From Campylobacteraceae bacterium (GTDB lineage Bacteria; Campylobacterota; Campylobacteria; Campylobacterales; Sulfurovaceae), in contig JAMOSL010000039.1 of assembly GCA_027063105.1 (NCBI GenBank), positions 1 through 15,255 on the forward strand: 15,255 nt of DNA, written 5' to 3'. The notes beneath the pieces are model-generated. The model worked only from the letters and a program-made list of their open reading frames with translations. It made no database searches and had not been told where the DNA came from. The number at the start of each line of letters is the position of its first letter. Position 1 is the first letter of the stretch. Shown here piece by piece: positions 6,383 through 12,941 of this stretch. The translations under genes and the position numbers were made by a program.

Positions 6383-7465
6383 TTATATCTTCAAATAATC
6401 GATTAAATCATGAAATGCATGATATGGATATTCTTGATTATTAGAATTGTTATCTTCAATTGGAATAATATTATCATTCTCATCAAGAAGCATTATTTTT
6501 ACACCATTTTCTGTAGTTATAATATTTTCGATTATATAATCTCTATCATTAACTCTAATTTCTATATTTTTATATTTAGGAGTAAGTATTTCTCCATCTA
6601 ATTTGCTAAAATCTTGTAAAATACCAACTTTATCTTGATTATTAAAGAGCCATTTCCAAAATTTATTTATCTCTATTGGGTCATTTAATTGATATTGGTT
6701 TCCAGAAGATGGGACAACTACCATAAGTTTATTATAACTATTTATATAAAATTCAACTTCTTCTAGCCATCCATTAGCTCCATTACATATAGCATCTGAA
6801 GTTCTTCCAAATTCAATTTTTATATTGTCTATAAATGTTTGTAAATCCTCTTCTTTTGGTAGCTCTTTTATTTCTTCTACTTTTACTTCTTGTACTTTTA
6901 TTTCTACTATTTCTGGTTTAATATCAACTATTTTTACCTGTTCTGTCTGTTCTATTCTTTCTTCTTGAATATATTCTTCAACTTGAACTTCTTGAACTTG
7001 AACTTCTTGAACTTGAACTTCTTGATTCTCTTGAGATATTTTTATCTCTTTAAGTTCATTAGTTACTCTATGTAATTCTTTTTCTAAATTCTCAATAACT
7101 TCCTGACTATTTGGGCTATAAAAGCTAGAATTATATTTCATTCCTTTTGGAGTTATTTTGATACCTCGAACTCTTGCATTATGCCAATTTACCATTACGA
7201 TAGTATCAACTTCAATAAGTTCCATCTTTTTTAAGACTAAAAGAGAAGCTTCTAGCGTTTTTTCACCTATTTGAGGAAGGTCACCACGGAATTTTTTAGT
7301 AGTTAATGGCATATATCCCATTACAGTTTTAGCCCAAGTTAGCGCATTAAAAATATATGACATAATGTCTACTTGAGTATCTGTGAGCCTATAAGTTTCT
7401 TGAAAAATTAAATCTTTTACTAAAACTCTAGTTCTTTGTGGTTGTTTTTTTGGTACTGCTGACAT
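6383..7465 (-). CDS. Winged-helix protein of unknown function, possibly replication-initiator-like
   Basis: A 360-aa soluble protein. I do not recognise a named family. The start is the ATG at 7465-7463, because AAGGAG (complement of 7472-7477) lies 7 bases before it; a TTG 21 bases upstream would overlap that site. Residues about 20-111 look like a winged helix: RLTDTQVDIMSYIFNAL, a recognition-helix-like KTLEASLLVLKKMELIEVDT, then a basic wing ARVRGIKITPKGMKY. A coiled-coil (about 120-150) leads into a Glu/Gln/Val-rich linker with the pentapeptide EVQVQ repeated. Two further small domains follow: one with GWLEEVEFYINSYNKLMVVVP and FWKWLFNNQDK, and a C-terminal beta-rich one ending YHAFHDLIDYLKI. 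Helix-turn-helix plus W-x-WL blocks are reminiscent of plasmid or phage initiators, but this is inference. It stands alone, with a long structured leader and palindromes around it. An autoregulated DNA-binding protein is plausible. Confidence 0.7.
   Translation of the reverse strand: MSAVPKKQPQRTRVLVKDLIFQETYRLTDTQVDIMSYIFNALTWAKTVMGYMPLTTKKFRGDLPQIGEKTLEASLLVLKKMELIEVDTIVMVNWHNARVRGIKITPKGMKYNSSFYSPNSQEVIENLEKELHRVTNELKEIKISQENQEVQVQEVQVQEVQVEEYIQEERIEQTEQVKIVDIKPEIVEIKVQEVKVEEIKELPKEEDLQTFIDNIKIEFGRTSDAICNGANGWLEEVEFYINSYNKLMVVVPSSGNQYQLNDPIEINKFWKWLFNNQDKVGILQDFSKLDGEILTPKYKNIEIRVNDRDYIIENIITTENGVKIMLLDENDNIIPIEDNNSNNQEYPYHAFHDLIDYLKI
6981..7025 (-). repeat. 15-base tandem repeat in the winged-helix gene
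   Basis: About 2.9 copies of a 15-base unit (plus-strand TTGAACTTCTTGAAC) run from 6983 to 7025. Each encodes one EVQVQ pentapeptide. Units are identical, suggesting recent slippage, and the period is a multiple of three, so the frame is preserved. Confidence 0.85.
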
Positions 7466-7475
7466 ATGGAACTCC

Positions 7476-7502
7476 TTGAAAATCAAATTATTTAATTTTC
7501 AA
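7476..7502 (-). promoter_or_regulatory. 27-bp near-perfect palindrome touching the ribosome binding site of the winged-helix gene
   Basis: Left arm TTGAAAATCAAAT (7476-7488) and right arm ATTTAATTTTCAA (7490-7502) are complementary at 12 of 13 positions around one central base. The left end overlaps the last two bases of the gene's AAGGAG site (complement of 7472-7477). It could be an operator for autoregulation or an RNA hairpin limiting ribosome access. Confidence 0.6.
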
Positions 7503-7530
7503 AAGTCCGTTTACCAACATCTTTTGAATA

Positions 7531-7650
7531 AAAGTATAAAAAGCTCTACTTATTAAAGCAAATATTAATAGAGAAATTAGTAAAATCTCTATTAAGAGAT
7601 GAAGCTGTTGGATTCGAGTCGTGGAGCTTCATCTCACTTATTTATACTTT
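7531..7650 (-). promoter_or_regulatory. Structured 5' leader: three-way junction upstream of the winged-helix gene
   Basis: Three perfect stems nest in 120 bases. The outer stem is AAAGTATAAA (7531-7540) with TTTATACTTT (7641-7650). Inside it are TTAATAGAGA/TCTCTATTAA (7565-7574 with 7586-7595) and GAGATGAAGCT/AGCTTCATCTC (7596-7606 with 7625-7635, 11 bp, 18-base loop). The loop carries GTTGG (7607-7611), which can pair with CCAAC at 7514-7518 outside the junction, a possible pseudoknot. Read on the minus strand it fills the leader between the putative promoter and the start codon. I do not recognise it as a known riboswitch. Riboswitch-like control, antisense copy control, an origin structure or a transposon end are all open. 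Confidence 0.55.
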
Positions 7651-7660
7651 CGATACCGAC

Positions 7661-7666
7661 ATCATA
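7661..7666 (-). promoter_or_regulatory. Putative -10 box for the winged-helix gene
   Basis: On the minus strand the sequence reads TTTTTGGTATATGATG, giving TATGAT as a -10 with a T-rich stretch just upstream, as in many Campylobacterota promoters. A start about 7 bases downstream (near 7654) would place the whole three-way junction at the very 5' end of a leader of about 190 bases. Confidence 0.4.
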
Positions 7667-7909
7667 TACCAAAAATACTTAAAACTAACTTAAATTATGA
7701 AAAGAATTTGAACCATTTTTTTTTCATTCTCGCCTATTATTATATAATATATTATTATAAAAGGATTTTGAAAAAATCTTTTTTCTATAAGAGCATTATT
7801 ATAATAGTATACTATTGGGTCTAAAATTTTAGGGGTTGATTTTATTTTATAAATTTAGAACTGATTAAAAATCATACAGATAATTACTTATAAAATAGAC
7901 TAAAATGAA

Positions 7910-7915
7910 TATAAT
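7910..7915 (+). promoter_or_regulatory. Putative -10 box for nasA
   Basis: TATAAT lies about 30 bases before the ATG at 7945, with ribosome binding site AAGAGG (7933-7938) between them. An odd-spaced palindrome TGATTAAAAATCA (7862-7874, centre about -54 from the implied start) resembles a CRP/FNR-type half-site pair but has a 5-base rather than 4-base gap. Confidence 0.45.
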
Positions 7916-7944
7916 TCTAGTTATATATTAAAAAGAGGTAAGTA

Positions 7945-10248
7945 ATGTTATCAGAAATAAAAGATTTTTTAGGTTTAGATATAAAAGTTGATAAATATAA
8001 AAAAAGAGATGATGCTAAATTTGGAAAAATATCTAATTTTAAAACCCCAGATGAATGGGTTAGAAGTACCTGTGGATATTGTGGTGTTGGTTGTGGGCTT
8101 TATATTGGGGTTAAAGATGGGCGACCTATTTATACAAAAGGTGATCCTACTCATCCTGTTAGTTTTGGTACATTATGTCCTAAAGGTTTAACTGAACATG
8201 AAATAGTTAATTCTGATAATCGTGTAGCAACACCTATGATTCGTAAAAATGGTGAGCTTAAAGCTGTAGAATGGGATGAAGCATTTAAAAAAGTAAGTGA
8301 TAAGTTTAAAGAAGTTCAAAATAAATATGGAAAAGGTTCGGTTGCTTGTATATCTACTGGACAGTTTTTAACTGAAGATTTTTATACTTTGGGTAAATTT
8401 GTTCAATTGGGATTAGAAACTAATAATTATGATGGTAATACAACTCTCTGCATGGCATCAGCTGTCATGGGATACAAACAGACATTTGGAAGTGATGGAC
8501 CTCCTTCTAGTTATGAAGATTTTTCTCATGCTGATGTAATTATGCTTATTGGTGCAAATATAGCAGATAATCATCCAATATTGAAACTTCATATTGCAAA
8601 GAACAAGAAGATAACAGGTAAAAAACCAACTATTATTGTTGTTGACCCAAGACACTCTAAAACAGCAAATATGGCTGATATATTTGTACCACTTGCTCCA
8701 CGAAGTGATTTAGCATTACTTAATGGTCTCTGTTATATTATTTTTGAACAAGGTTGGGAGGATGAAAAATTTATAAAAGAGAGAACTTCAGGATATAGAG
8801 AATTCAAGTCTCATATTATGAAAAATTATCCACCTCAAGAAGTAGCAAATATTACAGGGATTGAGGTTACAGAGCTTTATAATTTAGCAAAAATATACGC
8901 TATAGCAGATAAAGCAATGAGTGCGTGGACAATGGGAGTTAATCAAAGTTCTATTGGTACAGATACTGTTTCAGCTATTTGTAATTTAGCTTTGATTACT
9001 GGAAATCTTGGTAAAGAAGGTGCATCTCCTTTTTCAATAACAGGTCAATGTAATGCTATGGGTACAAGAGAGTTTGGATTTACTTCCTCTATTCCAGGGT
9101 ATAGAAACTATGCTAGTGATACGGATAGAGCAATATTTGCAGATATTGTAGGCGTTCCCACAGAACTTATACCAAAAGCTAGAGGATATTCATATCCTCA
9201 AATTATTGATGCAATTGATGCTGGTGAAATTAAGGCATTATGGGTAACAGCTACAAATCCATTAGTAAGTTTTCCTGATCAAAGTAAGTTAAGAAGAGCA
9301 TTAAGGAAACTTGAAATTTTAGTAGTTCAAGATGCCTTTATGTCCGAAACAGCTGAAATAGCTGATGTTATATTTTCTGCTTCTACTTGGAGTGAAAAAG
9401 AGGGTACTTATACTAATTCTGAAAGAAGATGTAATTATGCTAGAAAAGCTGTTGAACCACTTGGTAAAACGATGAGTGATGCAAATATTGTCATAGAATT
9501 CAGTAAATACTTTGAAGGTAAATACGAATTATTATTTAAAAAATTTAAGTCAAGCGAAGATATTTTTAATGAGATAAAAGAAGTTAGTAAAGGACAATTA
9601 TGTGATTACTCTGGAATGTCTTATAAAAAAATGGAAGATTTTGGAGGAATACAATGGCCATGTAACGAAGAGTATCCAGAGGGTAAAAAACGACTTTATA
9701 CGGAGGGCTTCAAGTGTAAGACTAATGATGGAAAAGCTAAATTGCTACCAGTTGACTGGAAACCACTAACAGAGAGTTGTAATCCAGATTTCCCTTTGAC
9801 ACTTAACACTGGTAGAACTGTAGAACAATGGCATACTCGAACCAAGACAAAAACAATTTCTCTTTTAAATGATTTAGCTCCTGAAGCATGGATTGAGTTA
9901 AATCCAAAAGATGCTAATAAATTAAAAGTAGAAAGTGGTGATAGAATAAGTATTGCTTCAAATAGAGGAAAAGTTGAAAATCTTATTGTAAAAGTTACTG
10001 AAGTAGTCAGAGAAGGTGATTGCTTTGTACCTTTCCATTTTAGCGAACATATGATAAACAATATAACTATTGCCGATTTTGACCCTAAATCTTTTGAACC
10101 AAACTTTAAACAATGTGCCGTAAATATATATAGTGATAAAGTTCCTAAAGGCATAGTTAAAGAAGAGCTAAAAATTTCAGGAGTTATAGAGCATCAGAAA
10201 TTAGAATCGTCTAATATTAAATTAATAAATAAAGTTGATATAATATAA
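7945..10248 (+). CDS. nasA: NasA/NarB-type molybdenum nitrate reductase catalytic subunit
   Basis: A 767-aa bis-MGD molybdoenzyme. An N-terminal 4Fe-4S site has Cys43, 46, 50 and 78 (TCGYCGVGCGL...LCPKG) with Lys80 of the electron path. The molybdenum ligand is most likely Cys169 in TLCMASAVMGYKQTFG, followed by GPPSSYEDF. This Cys context and MGVNQSSIGTD...NAMGTREFG match assimilatory nitrate reductases, whereas formate dehydrogenases have Sec/Cys-His. The C-terminal cofactor domain contains TGRTVEQWHTRTKT and FVPFHFSEH. There is no twin-arginine signal, so it should be cytoplasmic and reduce nitrate to nitrite. There is an unusual charged N-terminal extension of about 40 residues before the FeS site and no C-terminal BFD-type [2Fe-2S] domain. 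No electron-donor subunit, nitrite reductase or nitrate transporter adjoins it; the redox partner must lie elsewhere. Other molybdopterin oxidoreductase activities remain possible. Confidence 0.85.
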   Translation: MLSEIKDFLGLDIKVDKYKKRDDAKFGKISNFKTPDEWVRSTCGYCGVGCGLYIGVKDGRPIYTKGDPTHPVSFGTLCPKGLTEHEIVNSDNRVATPMIRKNGELKAVEWDEAFKKVSDKFKEVQNKYGKGSVACISTGQFLTEDFYTLGKFVQLGLETNNYDGNTTLCMASAVMGYKQTFGSDGPPSSYEDFSHADVIMLIGANIADNHPILKLHIAKNKKITGKKPTIIVVDPRHSKTANMADIFVPLAPRSDLALLNGLCYIIFEQGWEDEKFIKERTSGYREFKSHIMKNYPPQEVANITGIEVTELYNLAKIYAIADKAMSAWTMGVNQSSIGTDTVSAICNLALITGNLGKEGASPFSITGQCNAMGTREFGFTSSIPGYRNYASDTDRAIFADIVGVPTELIPKARGYSYPQIIDAIDAGEIKALWVTATNPLVSFPDQSKLRRALRKLEILVVQDAFMSETAEIADVIFSASTWSEKEGTYTNSERRCNYARKAVEPLGKTMSDANIVIEFSKYFEGKYELLFKKFKSSEDIFNEIKEVSKGQLCDYSGMSYKKMEDFGGIQWPCNEEYPEGKKRLYTEGFKCKTNDGKAKLLPVDWKPLTESCNPDFPLTLNTGRTVEQWHTRTKTKTISLLNDLAPEAWIELNPKDANKLKVESGDRISIASNRGKVENLIVKVTEVVREGDCFVPFHFSEHMINNITIADFDPKSFEPNFKQCAVNIYSDKVPKGIVKEELKISGVIEHQKLESSNIKLINKVDII

Positions 10249-10277
10249 TTTATAGTTTATATTAAGATTAAATCCAC

Positions 10278-10319
10278 TTGACCCCAATCAATCTTATAAT
10301 AAGCAAATATGATTATACT
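10278..10319 (+). promoter_or_regulatory. FNR/DNR-type box with class II promoter for the fmdE operon
   Basis: TTGAC-CCCA-ATCAA at 10278-10291 matches the FNR/DNR-family consensus TTGAT-N4-ATCAA at 9 of 10 positions. TATACT at 10314-10319 can serve as -10. The implied start near 10326 puts the box centre at about -41.5, the usual position for activation by this family. A competing TATAAT (10295-10300) would place the box at about -22, suiting repression instead. Confidence 0.6.
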
Positions 10320-10351
10320 TCTTTTAATATATTTAATAAGGAATAAAAATT

Positions 10352-10954
10352 ATGAATTATCCATCTTTTTTTGATGAAGTTGAGTCGGTTAAGGTTCAAG
10401 ATAAACTTAGTGGTTTTTTAGGTGCGTTTGACAAAGGTATCTATACTATTAGTTATTTAGATTGCGTTAAATTAGCTGGTCACTCTTGTCCAACTGTTGC
10501 AGGTGCTTATTTAATGGCTAGAGAGGCTCTTAAAGAGTTATATCCTAATGGAGAAATTGCTCAAAGAGGTGGTTTTAAAGTTGAGATGAGAGATAATAAA
10601 GCTGATGGTGTTACAGGTGTTATTGCCACAACCATATCTTTTATTACTGGTGCAAGTGATGATGCTGGATTTAAAGGTATTGCTGGAAATATGAATCGTA
10701 ATAATTTACTTAATTATGGTGCTTCAATATCAAAAGAGGTTAGATTAACTCGTTTAGATAATAATCAAAGTATTGAAGTTGACTATAATCCATCTTCAAT
10801 TATGCCATCTCCTGATATGCAACCGTTAATGGGTAAAATGATGAAGAATATGGCATCAGAAGATGAGAAGATAGAGTTTGGTAAATTGTGGCAAGAGAGA
10901 GTTAAAAAAATACTTTTAGCTGATTCAACTACATTAATTACTATTTCTAAATAA
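10352..10954 (+). CDS. FmdE-like protein (formylmethanofuran dehydrogenase subunit E family)
   Basis: A 200-aa soluble protein with the FmdE-family signature: YLDCVKLAGHSCPTVAGAY (Cys38, His44, Cys46-Pro47) followed by an alpha helix and RGGFKVEM. In this family the Cys/His cluster binds a metal. The C-terminal zinc ribbon seen in longer FmdE proteins is absent. Despite the family name, bacteria like this lack methanofuran, and these proteins often sit near molybdoenzymes or denitrification genes; the biochemical role is unknown. The start ATG has AAGGA (10338-10342) 9 bases upstream. It is the first gene of a compact four-gene run, 25 bases before the hemerythrin gene and preceded by an FNR/DNR-type box. 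I infer control by low oxygen or nitrogen oxides. Confidence 0.78.
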   Translation: MNYPSFFDEVESVKVQDKLSGFLGAFDKGIYTISYLDCVKLAGHSCPTVAGAYLMAREALKELYPNGEIAQRGGFKVEMRDNKADGVTGVIATTISFITGASDDAGFKGIAGNMNRNNLLNYGASISKEVRLTRLDNNQSIEVDYNPSSIMPSPDMQPLMGKMMKNMASEDEKIEFGKLWQERVKKILLADSTTLITISK

Positions 10955-10979
10955 ATTTTAAAGGATTAAAAGGACTAAT

Positions 10980-11420
10980 ATGATAATTTCTAATTATATG
11001 AAAGATGAACATAGAGAGTGTGATAATCTTTTTGCAAATGCTGAAGAAGCTGTATCTTTAGGTGAATGGGAAGTGGCTGAAGAGAAATTTATAGCATTCT
11101 CAAATGAGACATTAACTCATTTTAAAAGAGAAGAGGATGAATTGTTTCCAGCATTTGAAGAGCAAACAGGTTCTAGTCAAGGTCCAACAATGGTAATGAG
11201 GTATGAACATGAGCAAGTTAAGGGATTAATTGGAAAAATGGCATCAGTTATAGAGATAAAAGATGAAGATGCTTATCTATCTTTAGCAGAATCTATGATG
11301 ATATTACTCCAACAACATAATATGAAAGAGGAACAAATGCTTTATGCAATGTGTGACCGTTCACTACCTCAAGAGATGAAAGAGGCAACTTTAGCAAGTA
11401 TGAAGGCTGTTGAGTTATGA
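10980..11420 (+). CDS. Hemerythrin HHE-domain protein
   Basis: A 146-aa four-helix protein expected to carry an oxo-bridged di-iron site. All candidate ligands are present with family spacing: His11 (KDEH), His47 and Glu51 (HFKREE), His77 (RYEHEQ), and His113 and Glu117 (QQHNMKEEQ). Two Cys (14 and 125) are not typical ligands. Such proteins bind O2 or NO and have been linked to NO resistance and iron-sulfur repair. It has no signal peptide, so it should be cytoplasmic. Its ribosome binding site (AAAAGGA, 10968-10974) lies close to the ATG. The stop overlaps the start of the DUF2249 gene (ATGA). This pairing of hemerythrin and DUF2249 is common in denitrification-associated operons and supports an NO- or oxygen-related role. 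Confidence 0.9.
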   Translation: MIISNYMKDEHRECDNLFANAEEAVSLGEWEVAEEKFIAFSNETLTHFKREEDELFPAFEEQTGSSQGPTMVMRYEHEQVKGLIGKMASVIEIKDEDAYLSLAESMMILLQQHNMKEEQMLYAMCDRSLPQEMKEATLASMKAVEL

Positions 11421-11686
11421 AAAAGAACTTTCTTGATGCTAGAGAGTTAGAACATCCAAAACCATTAGAAGAGGCGATTAAAGCATTAAGAGAGTTAGAC
11501 GAAGATAGCTACTTTTATATGATACATATAAAAAATCCTATACCATTAGTTAATCTTGCTCAGAAACAAAACTTTAAAAGTATAAGCTATCAAGAGAGTG
11601 AGCATCTTTGGCATATTTTAGTTGCAAAAAATAGTGATATAGAGTTAGAGGAGTTTCTATGTTTAAGCAAAACGGACTCTCACTAG
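11417..11686 (+). CDS. DUF2249 domain protein (TusA/SirA-like fold)
   Basis: An 89-aa protein consisting of one DUF2249 domain: LDARELEHPKPLEEAIKAL at the start, then SYFYMIHIKNPIPLVNLA and a C-terminal HLWHILVAK strand. The fold is related to TusA/SirA, but the first motif has DARELEHP in place of the TusA Cys-Pro motif, so sulfur transfer by the TusA mechanism is not expected. Function is not established. It overlaps the hemerythrin gene by 4 bases and the membrane-protein gene by 28 bases. The ribosome binding site for the latter (AGAGGAG) is inside this coding sequence. Such packing suggests a shared transcript and fixed stoichiometry. Confidence 0.82.
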   Translation: MKKNFLDARELEHPKPLEEAIKALRELDEDSYFYMIHIKNPIPLVNLAQKQNFKSISYQESEHLWHILVAKNSDIELEEFLCLSKTDSH

Positions 11687-12909
11687 AACAAGCTCCACCA
11701 ATAATAGTTGTCTTTAGATTATTCTTCATGGCATCTATATTTGGGATTATTTCAGGATTTGAAATTTTATATTACCAAAATAGTATCTTTAATTCAAATT
11801 CAATAGGTGCATTAACTTTAACTCATACATTAACGCTAGGTGTAATGCTCTCATTTATGTTAGGGGCATTATTCCAAATGTTACCTGTAGTCGCAGGGGT
11901 TGTATTAGATTTTCCAATTAAAAGGTCATTGTCAATTCAAATTCCTTTTCTTATAGGAGTTGTATCTCTTCTTTTTGCATTCAATTTAAATCATAAATAT
12001 TTATATATAACCTCATCAATATTTTTAGGATTCAGTCTATTTATTGCTATATTCATGATGTTATATAGATTATTAAAAATACCGAACCATACACCATCAT
12101 CTCGTGGAATAATTATCGCTTTGATATCATTATTTGTAACTATTTTATTAGCTATTTATTTAACTAAAACTTTAAGTGGATATGGCGATGGCTTATTATA
12201 TCAAGAGATAAAAAATATACATATTCACTTTGGATTATTTGGATGGATAGGACTTTTAATCTTTTCTATTGCATTCCAAGTCATTGAGATGTTTTATGTA
12301 ACACCAGCTTATCCAAAAGCTATAGGTAAATACTTTGCATACTTTATATTTTTTCTTCTTATAGCAACAGTATTTTATCCAATATTAAATAATCTTTTAT
12401 ATATCTTATTTATCTCTTTTGCAATATTAACATTATATAGACTTTCTCAAAAGAAACGCCGATTATCAGATGCTACAATATTGTTTTGGAGAATGGGATT
12501 AATTAGTTCTATTTTAAGTATGGTGCTTTTAATTACTTACTCTTTACAACCGATAATAGAAATTCTAAATATAGCTTACATATCTTTTATATCTTTTGGG
12601 CTAAGTATAGTTTTTGCAATGTTATATAAAATAATTCCATTCTTAACTTGGTTTCATTTAAACGCACAAGGATATTTTAAAGCTCCAATGATGCATGAAG
12701 TAATCCATCCAAAAACAGCTAAAAAACACTTTTGGATACACTTATCAACAGTTATATCTTTAATAATATCTATTTTCATACCGATATTAATATTTATATC
12801 GGGTATTTTAGTAATCGTATCATTTGGTTGGATAGCATATCAAATCATTCATGCACATATATTATATAAAAAAATAGAAGATAGTGGGGAGAAGTTCGAG
12901 TTTAGTTGA
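11659..12909 (+). CDS. 12-helix membrane protein, heme-copper-oxidase subunit I-like / NnrS-like
   Basis: A 416-aa integral inner-membrane protein with about 12 hydrophobic helices. The start is fixed by AGAGGAG (11647-11653), 5 bases before the ATG, inside the DUF2249 gene. Conserved-looking His residues lie in helices: His56 in LTHTLTLGVMLSFMLGALFQM followed by PVVAG, His188 and His190 in IHIHFGLFGWIG, and His333 in PFLTWFHLNAQG. This pattern and the helix number recall heme-copper oxidase subunit I relatives and NnrS, both heme-binding membrane families, but I do not see the HH copper pair of true oxidases or NO reductases. It is therefore more likely an accessory heme protein than an enzyme. 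Last in the fmdE-hemerythrin-DUF2249 run, it fits an NO- or nitrate-related function at the membrane. mfd follows after 32 bases. Confidence 0.65.
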   Translation: MFKQNGLSLEQAPPIIVVFRLFFMASIFGIISGFEILYYQNSIFNSNSIGALTLTHTLTLGVMLSFMLGALFQMLPVVAGVVLDFPIKRSLSIQIPFLIGVVSLLFAFNLNHKYLYITSSIFLGFSLFIAIFMMLYRLLKIPNHTPSSRGIIIALISLFVTILLAIYLTKTLSGYGDGLLYQEIKNIHIHFGLFGWIGLLIFSIAFQVIEMFYVTPAYPKAIGKYFAYFIFFLLIATVFYPILNNLLYILFISFAILTLYRLSQKKRRLSDATILFWRMGLISSILSMVLLITYSLQPIIEILNIAYISFISFGLSIVFAMLYKIIPFLTWFHLNAQGYFKAPMMHEVIHPKTAKKHFWIHLSTVISLIISIFIPILIFISGILVIVSFGWIAYQIIHAHILYKKIEDSGEKFEFS

Positions 12910-12915
12910 TAATGC

Positions 12916-12921
12916 TATAAT
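12916..12921 (+). promoter_or_regulatory. Putative -10 box for mfd
   Basis: TATAAT lies in the 32-base gap between the membrane-protein stop and the mfd ATG. It would give a leader of about 14 bases, too short to hold much beyond the weak AAAGAACG ribosome site. Read-through from the upstream operon is also possible. Confidence 0.35.
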
Positions 12922-12941
12922 AACAACAAAAAAGAACGAAT

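Larger units (their letters stand above)
7651..7944. other. AT-rich spacer between divergent winged-helix and nasA genes
   Basis: About 290 bases without a credible gene; the open frames here are tyrosine/isoleucine-rich low-complexity translations. It holds the putative minus-strand promoter (7661-7666), a hairpin-like AAAAGG...CTTTTTT (about 7759-7784), two perfect palindromes AATAGTATACTATT (7803-7816) and CTAAAATTTTAG (7821-7832), the near-FNR-like TGATTAAAAATCA (7862-7874) and the nasA -10 (7910-7915). Confidence 0.6.

Noticed and set aside
7596..7635. tRNA or tRNA-fragment attachment site (GATTCGAGTC resembles a T-loop)
   Set aside because: The bases around it do not form a 5-bp T-stem, and no D or anticodon arm is present. 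The 11-bp hairpin explains the pairing.
7501..7650. Integron attC site (GTTGGAT matches GTTRRRY)
   Set aside because: The matching RYYYAAC partner is not present at the other end, and no cassette array or integrase is seen.
7621..7824. 67-codon plus-strand open frame in the spacer upstream of nasA
   Set aside because: It starts inside the 11-bp hairpin and its product is Tyr/Ile/Lys-rich, as random AT-rich sequence gives. It has no ribosome binding site.
9696..10154. Minus-strand 152-codon frame within nasA
   Set aside because: It is antisense to the conserved C-terminal cofactor domain of nasA, with no promoter or ribosome site.
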